Assembly: GCF_006384975.1 (NCBI RefSeq)
Contig: NZ_CP021645.1
Span: 958,001-1,022,000, forward strand
Direction: 5' to 3'
DNA from: Pseudomonas oryzihabitans
GTDB lineage: Bacteria; Pseudomonadota; Gammaproteobacteria; Pseudomonadales; Pseudomonadaceae
Length of the DNA stretch: 64,000 nt
Part shown: positions 26,571-35,424 of the stretch, piece after piece
How positions within the stretch are numbered: the stretch's first letter is position 1
How the letters are laid out: the number at the start of each line of letters is the position of its first letter
Notes under the pieces: model-generated
Database searches by the model: none
Seen by the model: only the letters and a program-made list of their open reading frames with translations
What the model was told of the DNA's origin: nothing
Translations under genes and position numbers: made by a program

Positions 26571-28327
26571 TGTGATCGCTTCTCGTACAGAAAGTGGAGG
26601 ATCTGAAGCTCCAGCGTAGAGGGTTCTAGAATCGAATGTCTTGGCAACTGAAATGAATGTTGAATAGTGGCGAGCGATTGCTCCACACGTCGCATTGACC
26701 CTGTTTCACCTTCGGCCGATCCCTGTGGGGGAGGGAACTCCGGAACCCAGCTAGCAATACTATTGCCGTAAAGCATGATTTTTTCAGTGGCCAGCTTCGC
26801 TATAATTGAAGATTTACGAGCCTTTATCATCTGACTTTGCATTTCCTCATTGCCCCGATGACGCTCCAGCTGACGCTCACGCTCCGAGGGCTGCAGTTCG
26901 CGGATGTGCCTGCTGCCGAGGTCTTCCAAGTATTTCTGCAATTCCTGCAAGACTTTCTTAACAGCCTTCGAAGCGAGATCTGTGCTACTCCCTGCAATCT
27001 CATCCAGGTAATCTGATCGCAGACCAGAATAGTTGATAAGAATAGGATCGAACAGAAGACTCTGCAGTGCACCCATGGTCATGTCCGTGGCGTTACGCAT
27101 TAGGCTGACTATAAAAGAAGCAATGAAGACTGGTTTCAAGAAAAAGCTCCCAAGAGCTTTTTTTGCAATGAATATGTAATCACTTTCCGGCACATCCAAC
27201 GCGTGACAAAAAATGAGCGTAAACACTCGACCTTCACTGGCTACAAATAGGCTGTCTCTGATCGCAATAGATAAACGCAATGGCTCAGACCGGAGCCAGT
27301 TGACTATCCACTCGTCCAAGATTCTATGTTCGCCGCTCTCAAGTTGATGTAGCACTGAACTGAAACGAATGAATGGAACGCCGGGCTCACTGAGGATGAA
27401 CTTCTCAATCACATTTCGAGCTTCTGAAACATCACCTTTCCTGATTAGTTCAGCTAACAAGATGTCTAGTAACTGGACAATTTCATCCTCTGGCTGGCCT
27501 GAAGCTACAAGCTCAAGGAGGTCGCGACGGACTTGAGCACTGTAGTAGCTGGAGTTGCCCAGTAATTGACGAGCAACCGTTTCTTTTGCTGTCAATGTAA
27601 TGGGAGTACTAGCTCGCTTTATTAGTTTGTATGTTGATTGCTCAAGTTCTACTGGAGCTTCTTTTTGCCATGCAAGTGCTAAGGCGAGGAGAGCGTCTCG
27701 TACCATAGGTTCGGTCTCACGCTCGACCACGACAAGGATGGTCTCGATCAAGCCAACGTTCGAACGTCGTACTTCAGCAGACAAATTGCAGAGGGCTCTG
27801 GCTGCCTGGGCGCGCTGAGAGGCGTCGCCGTTTTCAAGAAACTTAATCGCCTGATCCAAGTAAAATTCAGCATCCACCATGACTCCAGCGCTTATGCATG
27901 CTTGGAGGCAATGAAATCGCTGAGAAAGTAGAGCGTCTGATTTGATGAGCTGCAGCAGTTCAACGGGCCGCTCCGGCGATGTTTGACACCACTTAAGTAT
28001 CTGAGCGTACGAGGAATGGCTGAGTATGGGATTGTCATTAGGGATTACCCGAGAAATTAGCTCAAGTAAATCTTCAGTGCTAATGGCAATTGAGCCAAAC
28101 GCCGGTAGGAGAATCTCCATCCCATATAGCAATTCGTTGTTCGAAAAGCGGGAATGCTCAGGCAGAGGGATGAGGGTGCGCAGATCGACATCCATTGACT
28201 GATGAGCATCGATCAAAGCTTGGGAGAAGAGCGCGCTATCGTGCCGCCAGCTATTCTCAATTATTAGATCTAATAGCTTGTTTTCTGCAAAGGCTCTAAC
28301 AATTTCATCTCGCGATTGGGTAGTCAT
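26567..28327 (-). CDS. Large helical, HEAT/ARM-like repeat protein
   Basis: A 586-residue, almost wholly alpha-helical protein without signal peptide. Segments such as ASQRAQAARALCNLSAEVRR and EPMVRDALLALALAWQKEAP look like HEAT/ARM repeats. A charged, possibly coiled segment lies near the C-terminal third (ELQPSERERQLERHRGNEEM). The ATG at 28327 is favoured by AGGAG five bases upstream over an ATG eight codons earlier. It is the first gene of the pair with the PD-(D/E)XK-like protein and starts 100 bp from dif. Such helical solenoids often sense or bind nucleic acid or protein partners; the role here is unknown. Confidence 0.7.
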   Translation of the reverse strand: MTTQSRDEIVRAFAENKLLDLIIENSWRHDSALFSQALIDAHQSMDVDLRTLIPLPEHSRFSNNELLYGMEILLPAFGSIAISTEDLLELISRVIPNDNPILSHSSYAQILKWCQTSPERPVELLQLIKSDALLSQRFHCLQACISAGVMVDAEFYLDQAIKFLENGDASQRAQAARALCNLSAEVRRSNVGLIETILVVVERETEPMVRDALLALALAWQKEAPVELEQSTYKLIKRASTPITLTAKETVARQLLGNSSYYSAQVRRDLLELVASGQPEDEIVQLLDILLAELIRKGDVSEARNVIEKFILSEPGVPFIRFSSVLHQLESGEHRILDEWIVNWLRSEPLRLSIAIRDSLFVASEGRVFTLIFCHALDVPESDYIFIAKKALGSFFLKPVFIASFIVSLMRNATDMTMGALQSLLFDPILINYSGLRSDYLDEIAGSSTDLASKAVKKVLQELQKYLEDLGSRHIRELQPSERERQLERHRGNEEMQSQMIKARKSSIIAKLATEKIMLYGNSIASWVPEFPPPQGSAEGETGSMRRVEQSLATIQHSFQLPRHSILEPSTLELQILHFLYEKRSQ

Positions 28328-28426
28328 AGCAGCTCCTGCCAAGAAGTCCATTGCTCAGGTATCGCTTAGCTTGGTCGTATACTAGATGTTACGACCGCCA
28401 TGAAGCGAGTGACTAGCAAGTCTTTT

Positions 28427-28454
28427 ATTTAACATAATATACATTATGCGAAGT
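28427..28454 (-). other. dif: dif site (XerC/XerD chromosome dimer resolution)
   Basis: The minus strand reads ACTTCGCATAATGTATATT then ATGTTAAAT: the XerC arm (TTCGCATAA), a six-base centre (TGTATA) and the XerD arm (TTATGTTAAAT). It matches the E. coli dif at every position except the outer three bases of the XerC arm. This marks the chromosome's replication terminus. It lies in a roughly 410-base non-coding gap between the HEAT-like gene and the aldo-keto reductase gene; I see nothing else convincing in that gap. Confidence 0.92.
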
Positions 28455-28740
28455 TACGGTTATGCCTGCCTGCACCGAGACGACCTTTGCCTATCCATCT
28501 CTCTGGCTCACCGCCAGGCGATCCCGGTCACAGACTATCAGCCACCAGCGATTCAGAATCTGAGCCCTCTGCCGGCTTGCTCGGTTTTGTCTGGCAAATC
28601 CCGGCGACGGTTTGCTCAAGGTGCTGCTGCCGGCTTTACTCTCGTTGGCGCTGCCTTTCCACTCGCTGCATCGCGGTCTGTGTCGTACGCGAATATCTTG
28701 TTCGTTCCGTCGATCCAATTTCTCTCCACAGGAGCTGTTC

Positions 28741-29778
28741 ATGGCTTATCAAGCCGCTTCCGATCGCTACGACCGTATTCCTTACCGCCGAGTCGGCCGC
28801 AGTGGCCTGGTGCTGCCGGCGCTGTCGCTTGGGCTGTGGCACAACTTCGGCGATACCACGCCGCTGGATCGTCAACGCGCCTTGCTGCGGACCGCTTTCG
28901 ATCTGGGCATCAACCACTTCGACCTGGCCAACAATTACGGGCCGCCCTATGGCAGTGCCGAGATCAATTTCGGCCGGCTGCTGCGTGAGGACTTTGCGGC
29001 CTATCGCGACGAGCTGATCATCTCCAGCAAGGCCGGCTGGGACATGTGGCCTGGCCCCTATGGTCAAGGTGGCGGTTCGCGCAAGTACGTGCTGGCCAGC
29101 CTGGACCAGAGCCTCAAGCGCCTGGGACTGGACTACGTCGATATCTTCTATTCGCACCGTTTCGATGAGCATACGCCCCTGGAAGAAACGGCCGGTGCCC
29201 TGGCCAGCGCTGTCCAGCAAGGCAAGGCGCTCTATATAGGCATCAGCTCCTATTCGGGGACCAAGACCCGCGAAATGGCCAAGCTGCTGGCTGAATGGAA
29301 GATCCCGTTGCTGATCCATCAACCAGCCTACAACTTGCTCAATCGCTGGATCGAGAAGGATCTGCTGGATGCAACCGAGGAAATCGGCAGCGGCGTGATC
29401 GCCTTTACGCCGCTGGCCCAGGGGCTGCTGACCGATAAATACCTCAACGGTGTGCCCGCGGAAGCCCGGGTCAATCAGCCCGGTGGCCAGTCGCTGCAGC
29501 AAGGTCATCTGTCGGCCGAAAATCTCGAGCGGGTTCGCGCCCTGAACGCCATCGCCCAACGCCGTGGGCAGAGTCTCGCGCAACTGGCATTGGCCTGGAC
29601 CCTGCGCGATCCGCGGATCACCAGCGCCCTGATCGGCGCCAGTCGGCCGGAGCAGATCGTGGAGAACGTGGCGGCCTTGGACAACCTGGCCTTTACCGCC
29701 GAAGAACTGGCCGAGATCGATACCCATGCGGTCGAAGGCGATATCAATCTCTGGGCCAAGCCGTCGAGCGCCGAATAG
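28741..29778 (+). CDS. gpr: Aldo-keto reductase, L-glyceraldehyde 3-phosphate reductase type
   Basis: A 345-residue NADPH-dependent aldo-keto reductase (TIM barrel, cytoplasmic). The stretch LANNYGPPYGSAEINFGRLL with the catalytic Tyr is nearly that of E. coli YghZ/Gpr, which reduces L-glyceraldehyde 3-phosphate and detoxifies methylglyoxal. The C-terminal NADPH-site motif ITSALIGASRPEQIVEN is present. The ATG at 28741 has AGGAG upstream; an open frame reaching 28612 has no homology. Transcribed alone, divergent from the dif region. Confidence 0.88.
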   Translation: MAYQAASDRYDRIPYRRVGRSGLVLPALSLGLWHNFGDTTPLDRQRALLRTAFDLGINHFDLANNYGPPYGSAEINFGRLLREDFAAYRDELIISSKAGWDMWPGPYGQGGGSRKYVLASLDQSLKRLGLDYVDIFYSHRFDEHTPLEETAGALASAVQQGKALYIGISSYSGTKTREMAKLLAEWKIPLLIHQPAYNLLNRWIEKDLLDATEEIGSGVIAFTPLAQGLLTDKYLNGVPAEARVNQPGGQSLQQGHLSAENLERVRALNAIAQRRGQSLAQLALAWTLRDPRITSALIGASRPEQIVENVAALDNLAFTAEELAEIDTHAVEGDINLWAKPSSAE

Positions 29779-29844
29779 TCTCGCATCGTCACCGCGGGTG
29801 ATGGGGTTACCACCACCCTCACCCGCCCTCACCCTCCGTCCTGG

Positions 29845-30756
29845 TCAGGGCTCCACACTGGCCTTGCTATTGGTTAGCTTGCGCCGGTACTCGCTTGGCG
29901 TCTGCTGCATCTCGGTGCGGAAATGCCGATTGAAATTGGACAGATTGGCGTAGCCCACCTCGAAGCAGATGGCCGCGATGGACAGCTCCGGACGCATCAA
30001 CAGGCGGCAGGCGCGCTGGATGCGCAGCTTGCGGGCCAGTTCGATGAAGCCATGGCCGGTGACCTTCTTGAAGAAACGGGAAAAGCCGGCTTCGCTCATA
30101 CCCACGCGCTGGGCGATCACCGGTAGCCGGATGTCCTCCGTCAGTTCGCTCAACAGGTAGTCGAAGGCGTGATGGATGCGCGCCGAACTGCGGGCGTCCA
30201 GGGCCGGTGCATAACAGGCACTGGCCAGACAGACCACCTCGGCAGCCGGTGCGCGAGCCAGGAGCTCCAGCAGGGAAAACAGCCCCAGCAGCCGCCGGGC
30301 GCCCCGTAACGCTCCGATTTCTTCGATCAGCTCGGCCGCGCCGCGGGCCGTTGCACCGGTGAATTCAAGGCCGCGCCTGGCTCGTTCGAGCAACGGCAGA
30401 TACTCGCCGAGCTCCGGGGCCAGGGTACTCAGGGAGCGCAGCAGTTCGCCGCTGAACTGGATGACCACATCGCGACCTTCCAGCACCTCGCCCGGTGAGA
30501 GGTCACCGATCCAGTCATGCGGTAGGTTCGGGCCGATCATGGCCACATGGCCTGCGTCGAAGGGACCGACATAGTCACCCGCCAAGAGGCGTCCACTGCC
30601 CTTGCGGATCAGGTGGATCTCGTACTCGGGATGATGATTCCAGCGTGCCAGCGCGAAGGGATAGTCGTGCTGGTACCAGCGAAAGCTCTGGTCGGGCTCG
30701 GCGAGGATCACCTCCAGCTCCGCAGGCCGGGGTTCCAGAAAGGCGGCGACGTGCAT
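29845..30756 (-). CDS. AraC-family regulator, probably of polyol genes
   Basis: A 303-residue regulator: N-terminal cupin-like sensing domain (HHPEYEIHLIRKGSGRLLAGDYVGP region is the beta-barrel) and two C-terminal helix-turn-helix motifs (LPVIAQRVGMSEAGFSRFFK and IAAICFEVGYANLSNFNRHF). The ATG at 30756 is preceded by GAGG. It is divergent from the polyol-binding protein gene at 31039, the place MtlR occupies beside mtlE in fluorescent pseudomonads, so it likely controls that gene. Confidence 0.85.
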   Translation of the reverse strand: MHVAAFLEPRPAELEVILAEPDQSFRWYQHDYPFALARWNHHPEYEIHLIRKGSGRLLAGDYVGPFDAGHVAMIGPNLPHDWIGDLSPGEVLEGRDVVIQFSGELLRSLSTLAPELGEYLPLLERARRGLEFTGATARGAAELIEEIGALRGARRLLGLFSLLELLARAPAAEVVCLASACYAPALDARSSARIHHAFDYLLSELTEDIRLPVIAQRVGMSEAGFSRFFKKVTGHGFIELARKLRIQRACRLLMRPELSIAAICFEVGYANLSNFNRHFRTEMQQTPSEYRRKLTNSKASVEP

Positions 30757-31038
30757 GGGGTGACCTCGATGTGCCTGGAGCGAATCGGACCACCCTAGGC
30801 CGATACGGCCGTCCAGACAAGCTGCGAGTCCTGCCGGATCGATACTTTTTTGACTTGGATAGGCAGACACGCGACTGATCAAAAAAGTATCGGTGGCCGG
30901 TCAGAGACTCGTTAGCAAAGGCCGGAGCTGTGCTGCTGTAATCAGCGCCAGCCTAGGTGCCGAAATCAAATTCCTACCGATGGCGATCTTTCATAACAAC
31001 AACAAGCTGCCGTACGCGGCAGTCACGGAGAGAAGACG

Positions 31039-32346
31039 ATGAAGCCCTCCTTCGCTTTGCTGCTGTCCGCCAGTCTCAGTTTCACCGGCGTCGCCCAGGC
31101 TGTCGAGTCGGTCACCATCGCCACGGTCAACAACAGCGACATGATCCGCATGCAGCGGCTGTCCCAGGTGTTCGAGCAGCAGCATCCCGATATCAAGCTC
31201 AATTGGGTGGTGCTCGAAGAGAACGTCCTGCGCCAGCGCCTGACCACCGACATCACCACCGGTGGCGGCCAGTTCGACGTCCTCACCATAGGTACCTACG
31301 AGACTCCGCTCTGGGGTGCCAAGGGCTGGTTGGAGCCGATGAAGGAGCTACCCGCGAGCTACGACGTCAACGACATCTTCCCGGCCGTAAGGGAGGGCCT
31401 GTCGGTCAGGGGGACCCTCTATGCCCTGCCGTTCTATGGCGAGAGCACCGTCACCTACTATCGCAAGGACCTGTTCCAGCAGGCCGGCCTTACCATGCCC
31501 GCCCAACCCACTTGGTCGCAGCTGGGCGCCTTCGCCGCCAAGCTCAACCAGCCGGACAAGGAACAGTACGGTCTGTGCCTGAGGGGCAAGCCCGGCTGGG
31601 GTGAGAACGTCGCGCTCATCAGCATCCTGGCCAACGCCTTCGGCGCCCGCTGGTTCGACATGCAGTGGCAGCCACAACTCACCAGTCCCGAGTGGAAGGC
31701 CGCCGCCACCTTCTATGTCGACACCCTGCGCAAATACGGGCCGCCCGGTGCTTCCAGCAACGGCTTCAACGAAAACCTGGCACTGTTCAACAGCGGCAAG
31801 TGCGCCCTCTGGGTCGACGCCAGCGTGGCCGGCTCCTTCACCACCGACAAGAGCCAGAGCAAGGTAGCCGATCAGGTCGGTTTCGCCGCCTCGCCCCACG
31901 AGGTCACCGACAAGGGCTCGTCCTGGCTGTACGCCTGGTCACTGGGCATCCCGGCCACCTCCAAGCACAAGGACGCGGCCAAGGCCTTCATCACCTGGGC
32001 CACTTCGAAGGACTACATCAAGTTGGTGGCGGACAAGGACGGCATCGCCAACGTGCCGCCGGGCACCCGCGAATCCACCTACAGCCCGGCCTACCTGGCG
32101 GCGGCGCCCTTCGCCAAGATCACCCTGGAGATGATGCAGCACGCCGATCCGGCGCATCCCTCGGCCCAGCCGGTGCCCTATGTCGGTATCCAGTACGTGA
32201 CCATCCCCGAGTTCCAGGCCATAGGCACCAGCGTCGGCCAGTTGTTCGCCGCCGCGCTCACCGGGCAGATGAGCGTCGACCAGGCGCTGAACGCCGCACA
32301 AACCTCCACGGCCCGCGAGATGAAGCGCGCCGGTTATCCCAAATAG
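31039..32346 (+). CDS. Polyol (sorbitol/mannitol) ABC transporter substrate-binding protein
   Basis: A 435-residue periplasmic binding protein of the SmoE/MtlE group. The signal peptide MKPSFALLLSASLSFTGVAQA is followed by VESVTIATVNN. GGAGAG precedes the ATG. In other bacteria the gene is followed by two permease genes, a dehydrogenase and an ATPase; here the next gene is the dehydrogenase and no permease or ATPase gene is present. The protein may serve a transporter encoded elsewhere or be left from a deletion. Confidence 0.87.
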   Translation: MKPSFALLLSASLSFTGVAQAVESVTIATVNNSDMIRMQRLSQVFEQQHPDIKLNWVVLEENVLRQRLTTDITTGGGQFDVLTIGTYETPLWGAKGWLEPMKELPASYDVNDIFPAVREGLSVRGTLYALPFYGESTVTYYRKDLFQQAGLTMPAQPTWSQLGAFAAKLNQPDKEQYGLCLRGKPGWGENVALISILANAFGARWFDMQWQPQLTSPEWKAAATFYVDTLRKYGPPGASSNGFNENLALFNSGKCALWVDASVAGSFTTDKSQSKVADQVGFAASPHEVTDKGSSWLYAWSLGIPATSKHKDAAKAFITWATSKDYIKLVADKDGIANVPPGTRESTYSPAYLAAAPFAKITLEMMQHADPAHPSAQPVPYVGIQYVTIPEFQAIGTSVGQLFAAALTGQMSVDQALNAAQTSTAREMKRAGYPK

Positions 32347-32360
32347 CGCCCGAATCACCC

Positions 32361-32399
32361 AAGGCCCTGGCGCTGTGCCTTGCCTGCACCAGGGGCCTT
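32361..32399 (+). other. Intercistronic stem-loop
   Basis: AAGGCCCTGG at 32361-32370 pairs with CCAGGGGCCTT at 32389-32399 around an 18-base loop. It has no T-run, so it is more likely an mRNA-stabilising or attenuating element after the highly expressed binding-protein gene than a full terminator. Confidence 0.5.
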
Positions 32400-32419
32400 C
32401 CTCGATAGGAGTACAACAC

Positions 32420-33193
32420 GTGAACAGACTGGAAGGAAAAAGCGCCCTCATCACCGGCGCCGCGCGTGGCATCGGCAAGGCCTTCGCCCAGGCCTATCTC
32501 AAGGAAGGGGCAAGGGTGGCGATCGCCGACATCAACAGCGAAAGAGCCCAGGCGACCGCTACGGAGCTGGGGGAAGGCGCCTATGCGGTGACGATGGACG
32601 TCACCGATCAGGCCTCCATCGAGGCGGCCATCGCCCAGGTGGTCGCCACCGCCGGCAAGCTGGATATCCTGGTCAACAACGCGGCCCTGTTCGATCTGGC
32701 CCCCATCGTCGAGATCACCCGGGAAAGCTACGACCGACTGTTCTCGATCAATGTGGCCGGCACCCTCTTCACCCTGCAGGCCGCGGCGCGGCAGATGATC
32801 GCCCAGGGCCATGGCGGCAAGATCATCAACATGGCCAGCCAGGCGGGCCGCCGCGGCGAGGCGCTGGTGGCCGTCTATTGCGCGACCAAGGCCGCGGTGA
32901 TCAGCCTTACCCAGTCGGCCGGGCTCAACCTCATCGAGCACCGCATCAACGTCAATGCCATCGCCCCTGGGGTGGTCGACGGCGAGCATTGGGAAGGCGT
33001 GGACGCCCTCTTCGCCCGTTATGAAAACCGTCCCCTGGGTGAAAAGAAGCGCCTGGTCGGCGAAGCCGTGCCCTACGGTCGCATGGGGACGGCAGAGGAT
33101 CTGGTCGGTATGGCGATATTCCTCGCCTCCAGTGACAGCGACTTCGTGGTCTCCCAGACCTATAACGTGGATGGCGGCAACTGGATGAGTTGA
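32420..33193 (+). CDS. Sorbitol (L-iditol 2-) dehydrogenase, SDR family
   Basis: A 257-residue short-chain dehydrogenase with NAD-binding TGAARGIG and catalytic Tyr/Lys in YCATKAA. Long identical-looking stretches with Rhodobacter SmoS (for example NNAALFDLAPIVEITRESYD and INVNAIAPGVVDGEHW) make sorbitol/galactitol oxidation to fructose/tagatose the likely reaction. The start is a GTG at 32420 with AGGAG eight bases upstream. It follows the polyol-binding protein gene. Confidence 0.9.
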   Translation: MNRLEGKSALITGAARGIGKAFAQAYLKEGARVAIADINSERAQATATELGEGAYAVTMDVTDQASIEAAIAQVVATAGKLDILVNNAALFDLAPIVEITRESYDRLFSINVAGTLFTLQAAARQMIAQGHGGKIINMASQAGRRGEALVAVYCATKAAVISLTQSAGLNLIEHRINVNAIAPGVVDGEHWEGVDALFARYENRPLGEKKRLVGEAVPYGRMGTAEDLVGMAIFLASSDSDFVVSQTYNVDGGNWMS

Positions 33194-33203
33194 GCGGGTG
33201 CGG

Positions 33204-33797
33204 CTAGCTCAGATCGTGCAAGTCCTTGACGATCGCCGGCCCGATCTGGAGGTCGGCGAAGGTCACCTCCAGGCCTTCCCGCTGTGGCGAACAGCAATAG
33301 GGGCCGACCTCCAGCGTTTCGCCTTCATCCGCCGTAAAACGACACAGGCGCAGCAGCGGCCAGGTCAAGCCATCCAGGGAGTACTGGATGCGCAGCACCT
33401 CGGCATGCAGCGTCAAGCGCAGCCAGAAACCCCAGACCGCATCGGGCATGGGCCCCAGGGCCCAATCGGAATAGCCCTGGGTCAGCACGCTGCCCAGGTG
33501 GGGGATGTCATCGCTGATCTCCAGCCCGGTCTTGCACCAATGTTCGGTACTTGCCCGGACCATCAGGCCGGCCTGGTCATAGAGCTGGGTAAAGGTGCCG
33601 GTGATGCGCACCTGGACGGTGAAGTCGTTTCCGGCCGCATAGCCGAGAAAATGCCCGCTATCCCGCTCAAAGCCGTATTGAGTCTTCTGCCAGAAGTCGG
33701 TGCCTGCGTCGGTGCGGATCTGTAACAGCCCGTCCGCCTCCGACCAGTGCGTCGGCTCATTCAGCCAGAGGGATGGCAGGGTCTTGGCGAGAGTCAT
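33204..33797 (-). CDS. DUF1349 domain protein
   Basis: A 197-residue cytoplasmic protein of the DUF1349 family (concanavalin-like beta-sandwich); the stretch YDQAGLMVRASTEHWCKTGLE is the family's best-known block. Homologues are common but their role is uncertain; some are thought to bind carbohydrate. It converges on the sorbitol dehydrogenase gene with only 10 bases between the stops. Confidence 0.85.
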   Translation of the reverse strand: MTLAKTLPSLWLNEPTHWSEADGLLQIRTDAGTDFWQKTQYGFERDSGHFLGYAAGNDFTVQVRITGTFTQLYDQAGLMVRASTEHWCKTGLEISDDIPHLGSVLTQGYSDWALGPMPDAVWGFWLRLTLHAEVLRIQYSLDGLTWPLLRLCRFTADEGETLEVGPYCCSPQREGLEVTFADLQIGPAIVKDLHDLS

Positions 33798-33912
33798 GGC
33801 TGGCTATCCGCAGTCGATGGGCTGTCGAAACCTTAGATCATGAATCTCACCTGCGCCAAAGCGTGATTGGCGGATCTAGGTCAGGAAGACCAGCAGCTGA
33901 TGGGGATAAAGC

Positions 33913-34268
33913 TTGGTGACCATAGTCACCGGACTCGTGCTGGCCAATGGGTTGGTGCTGGGCCTGCTCGAGGGCTTTCAGCCGGCCTATATCAGCGAAC
34001 TGCTGCCGGCGCGGCTACGCTTCTCCGGCTTGGGTATCGGTCGGGAAGTAGCGTCCGTTTGGCCCCGATCATCGCCACCGCGCTGCTGGCGCACTATCGC
34101 TCGCCAGAGCCCACTGCTCTGTACCTGGGTTGCATGGCCTTGATCACCGTGGTCGCCACCCTCTTTACGCCCGAGACCTACACCCGCCAGCAGCGTCGGG
34201 AAGACCGAGCTGTGCTCAACTCGAGGCAGCAGCCCTATCCATCCTCGCCGTCAGCGGTTATGCCCTGA
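33913..34268 (+). pseudogene. Broken MFS transporter remnant (metabolite:proton symporter type)
   Basis: Two frames together encode the C-terminal part of an MHS-type major facilitator: LEGFQPAYISELLPARLRFS in the first frame, then, after a frameshift near 34050, APIIATALLAHYRSPEPTAL in another. Several residues of the expected ASVLGG segment are missing at the junction, so a small deletion caused the shift. The N-terminal two thirds are absent. Not functional. Confidence 0.75.
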
Positions 34269-34353
34269 CTCTTGGGAAGGACGAAAAGATTGACGATTGT
34301 CACTACCCGCGTCACGGTGCCTCTTCTAATGACTGAAATCGGCTTTACCCCTG

Positions 34354-35424
34354 ATGACAAGCTCGCAGCGCAAGATCCCTTGGTTACCTCTACTGGGCAT
34401 AGGCGCTATCGTCAGTGGCCTTTCCTTCACCTTTGCCTGGGCCTCTGGTTGGATAGGCAACCGTGTCACCACTCGCACCTTCCTCGGCGCGAGCTTAGAC
34501 GACTTCGAACCAGGCTACCGCCGCGCCCACGGCAAGGGCGTCTGCTTCGTCGGCGTTTTCCGCAGCAGTGGCGCTGCCGCCTCCCTATCCCAAGCGCGCG
34601 TCTTCTCCCAAGCTGCACTGCCCGCCCTGGGGCGCTTTTCCATCGGTGCCGTGGATCCCCACGCGGCGGACAACTCGACAGCCACGGTCAGCATGGCACT
34701 GCTGCTCACCGCCGATGATCACTCCCAGTGGCGCATGAAGCTCAATAACGCGCCTTACTTCGATACCCGCAGTCCAGAAGGCTTTCTTGCGCAACAACAG
34801 GCATTTGCGCCGGATCCGCTAACTGGCAAACCCGACCCAGTGCGCGTCACCGCCTTCCTCGCGGCCTATCCTGAAGCGCGCAAGGCAATTGAACGCAAGG
34901 CCAAGGCGCCATGGCCCAGTAGCTTTGCCGGTGCCCAATACAACGTCATCAACGCCTTCATCCTGGTCACAGCTGACGGCAAGCGCCAACCGGTACGCTG
35001 GTCCATGCGTCCCCACACTGCCTTTGTCGGCGTTTCTGGCGAGCAGCGAAGCCAGGCGCGTCACGACGTCCTGTTCGAAGACGTGGCCCAGCGGCTGACC
35101 AAGGGGCCGCTCTATTGGGACCTGGTTCTGCAGCTCGCCGATCCGGGTGATCCGGTCGACGACCCCTCGCAACCTTGGCCATCGGAGCGCCGTCAAGTGG
35201 TGGCCGGTACCCTGGAGGTCCGCAGCGTGGCCGACCAACGCCTGGGCGGCTGTCGCGACGTCAACTTCGATCCTACACTGGTGCCTCCGGGTATCGAGTT
35301 GTCTGCAGATCCGGTTTTAGCAGCCCGCGCCGGAATCTATTCGCACTCTTATAACGCTCGTTTACGCGAGATCGCCCAGGGCAAGGCGAAGGATGCCGTG
35401 AGCCAGCAGGAACCCACGCCATGA
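34354..35424 (+). CDS. srpA: Catalase-related (SrpA-like) heme peroxidase
   Basis: A 356-residue catalase-family peroxidase. An uncleaved or cleaved N-terminal hydrophobic segment (about 9-30) targets it to the periplasm. Catalase-fold landmarks: the distal-histidine region around YRRAHGKGVCFVGVF, RFSIGAVDPHAADN and the proximal Tyr region YSHSYNARLREIAQGKA near the C-terminus. It lacks the long C-terminal domain of true catalases. It overlaps the cytochrome b561 gene by four bases (ATGA), the usual pairing, suggesting that the cytochrome feeds it quinol electrons to reduce peroxide. The Shine-Dalgarno is weak. Confidence 0.85.
   Translation: MTSSQRKIPWLPLLGIGAIVSGLSFTFAWASGWIGNRVTTRTFLGASLDDFEPGYRRAHGKGVCFVGVFRSSGAAASLSQARVFSQAALPALGRFSIGAVDPHAADNSTATVSMALLLTADDHSQWRMKLNNAPYFDTRSPEGFLAQQQAFAPDPLTGKPDPVRVTAFLAAYPEARKAIERKAKAPWPSSFAGAQYNVINAFILVTADGKRQPVRWSMRPHTAFVGVSGEQRSQARHDVLFEDVAQRLTKGPLYWDLVLQLADPGDPVDDPSQPWPSERRQVVAGTLEVRSVADQRLGGCRDVNFDPTLVPPGIELSADPVLAARAGIYSHSYNARLREIAQGKAKDAVSQQEPTP

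Noticed and set aside
28446..28988. 180-codon plus-strand frame starting in dif
   Set aside because: No ribosome site, no homology, overlaps the true start of the aldo-keto reductase in another frame.
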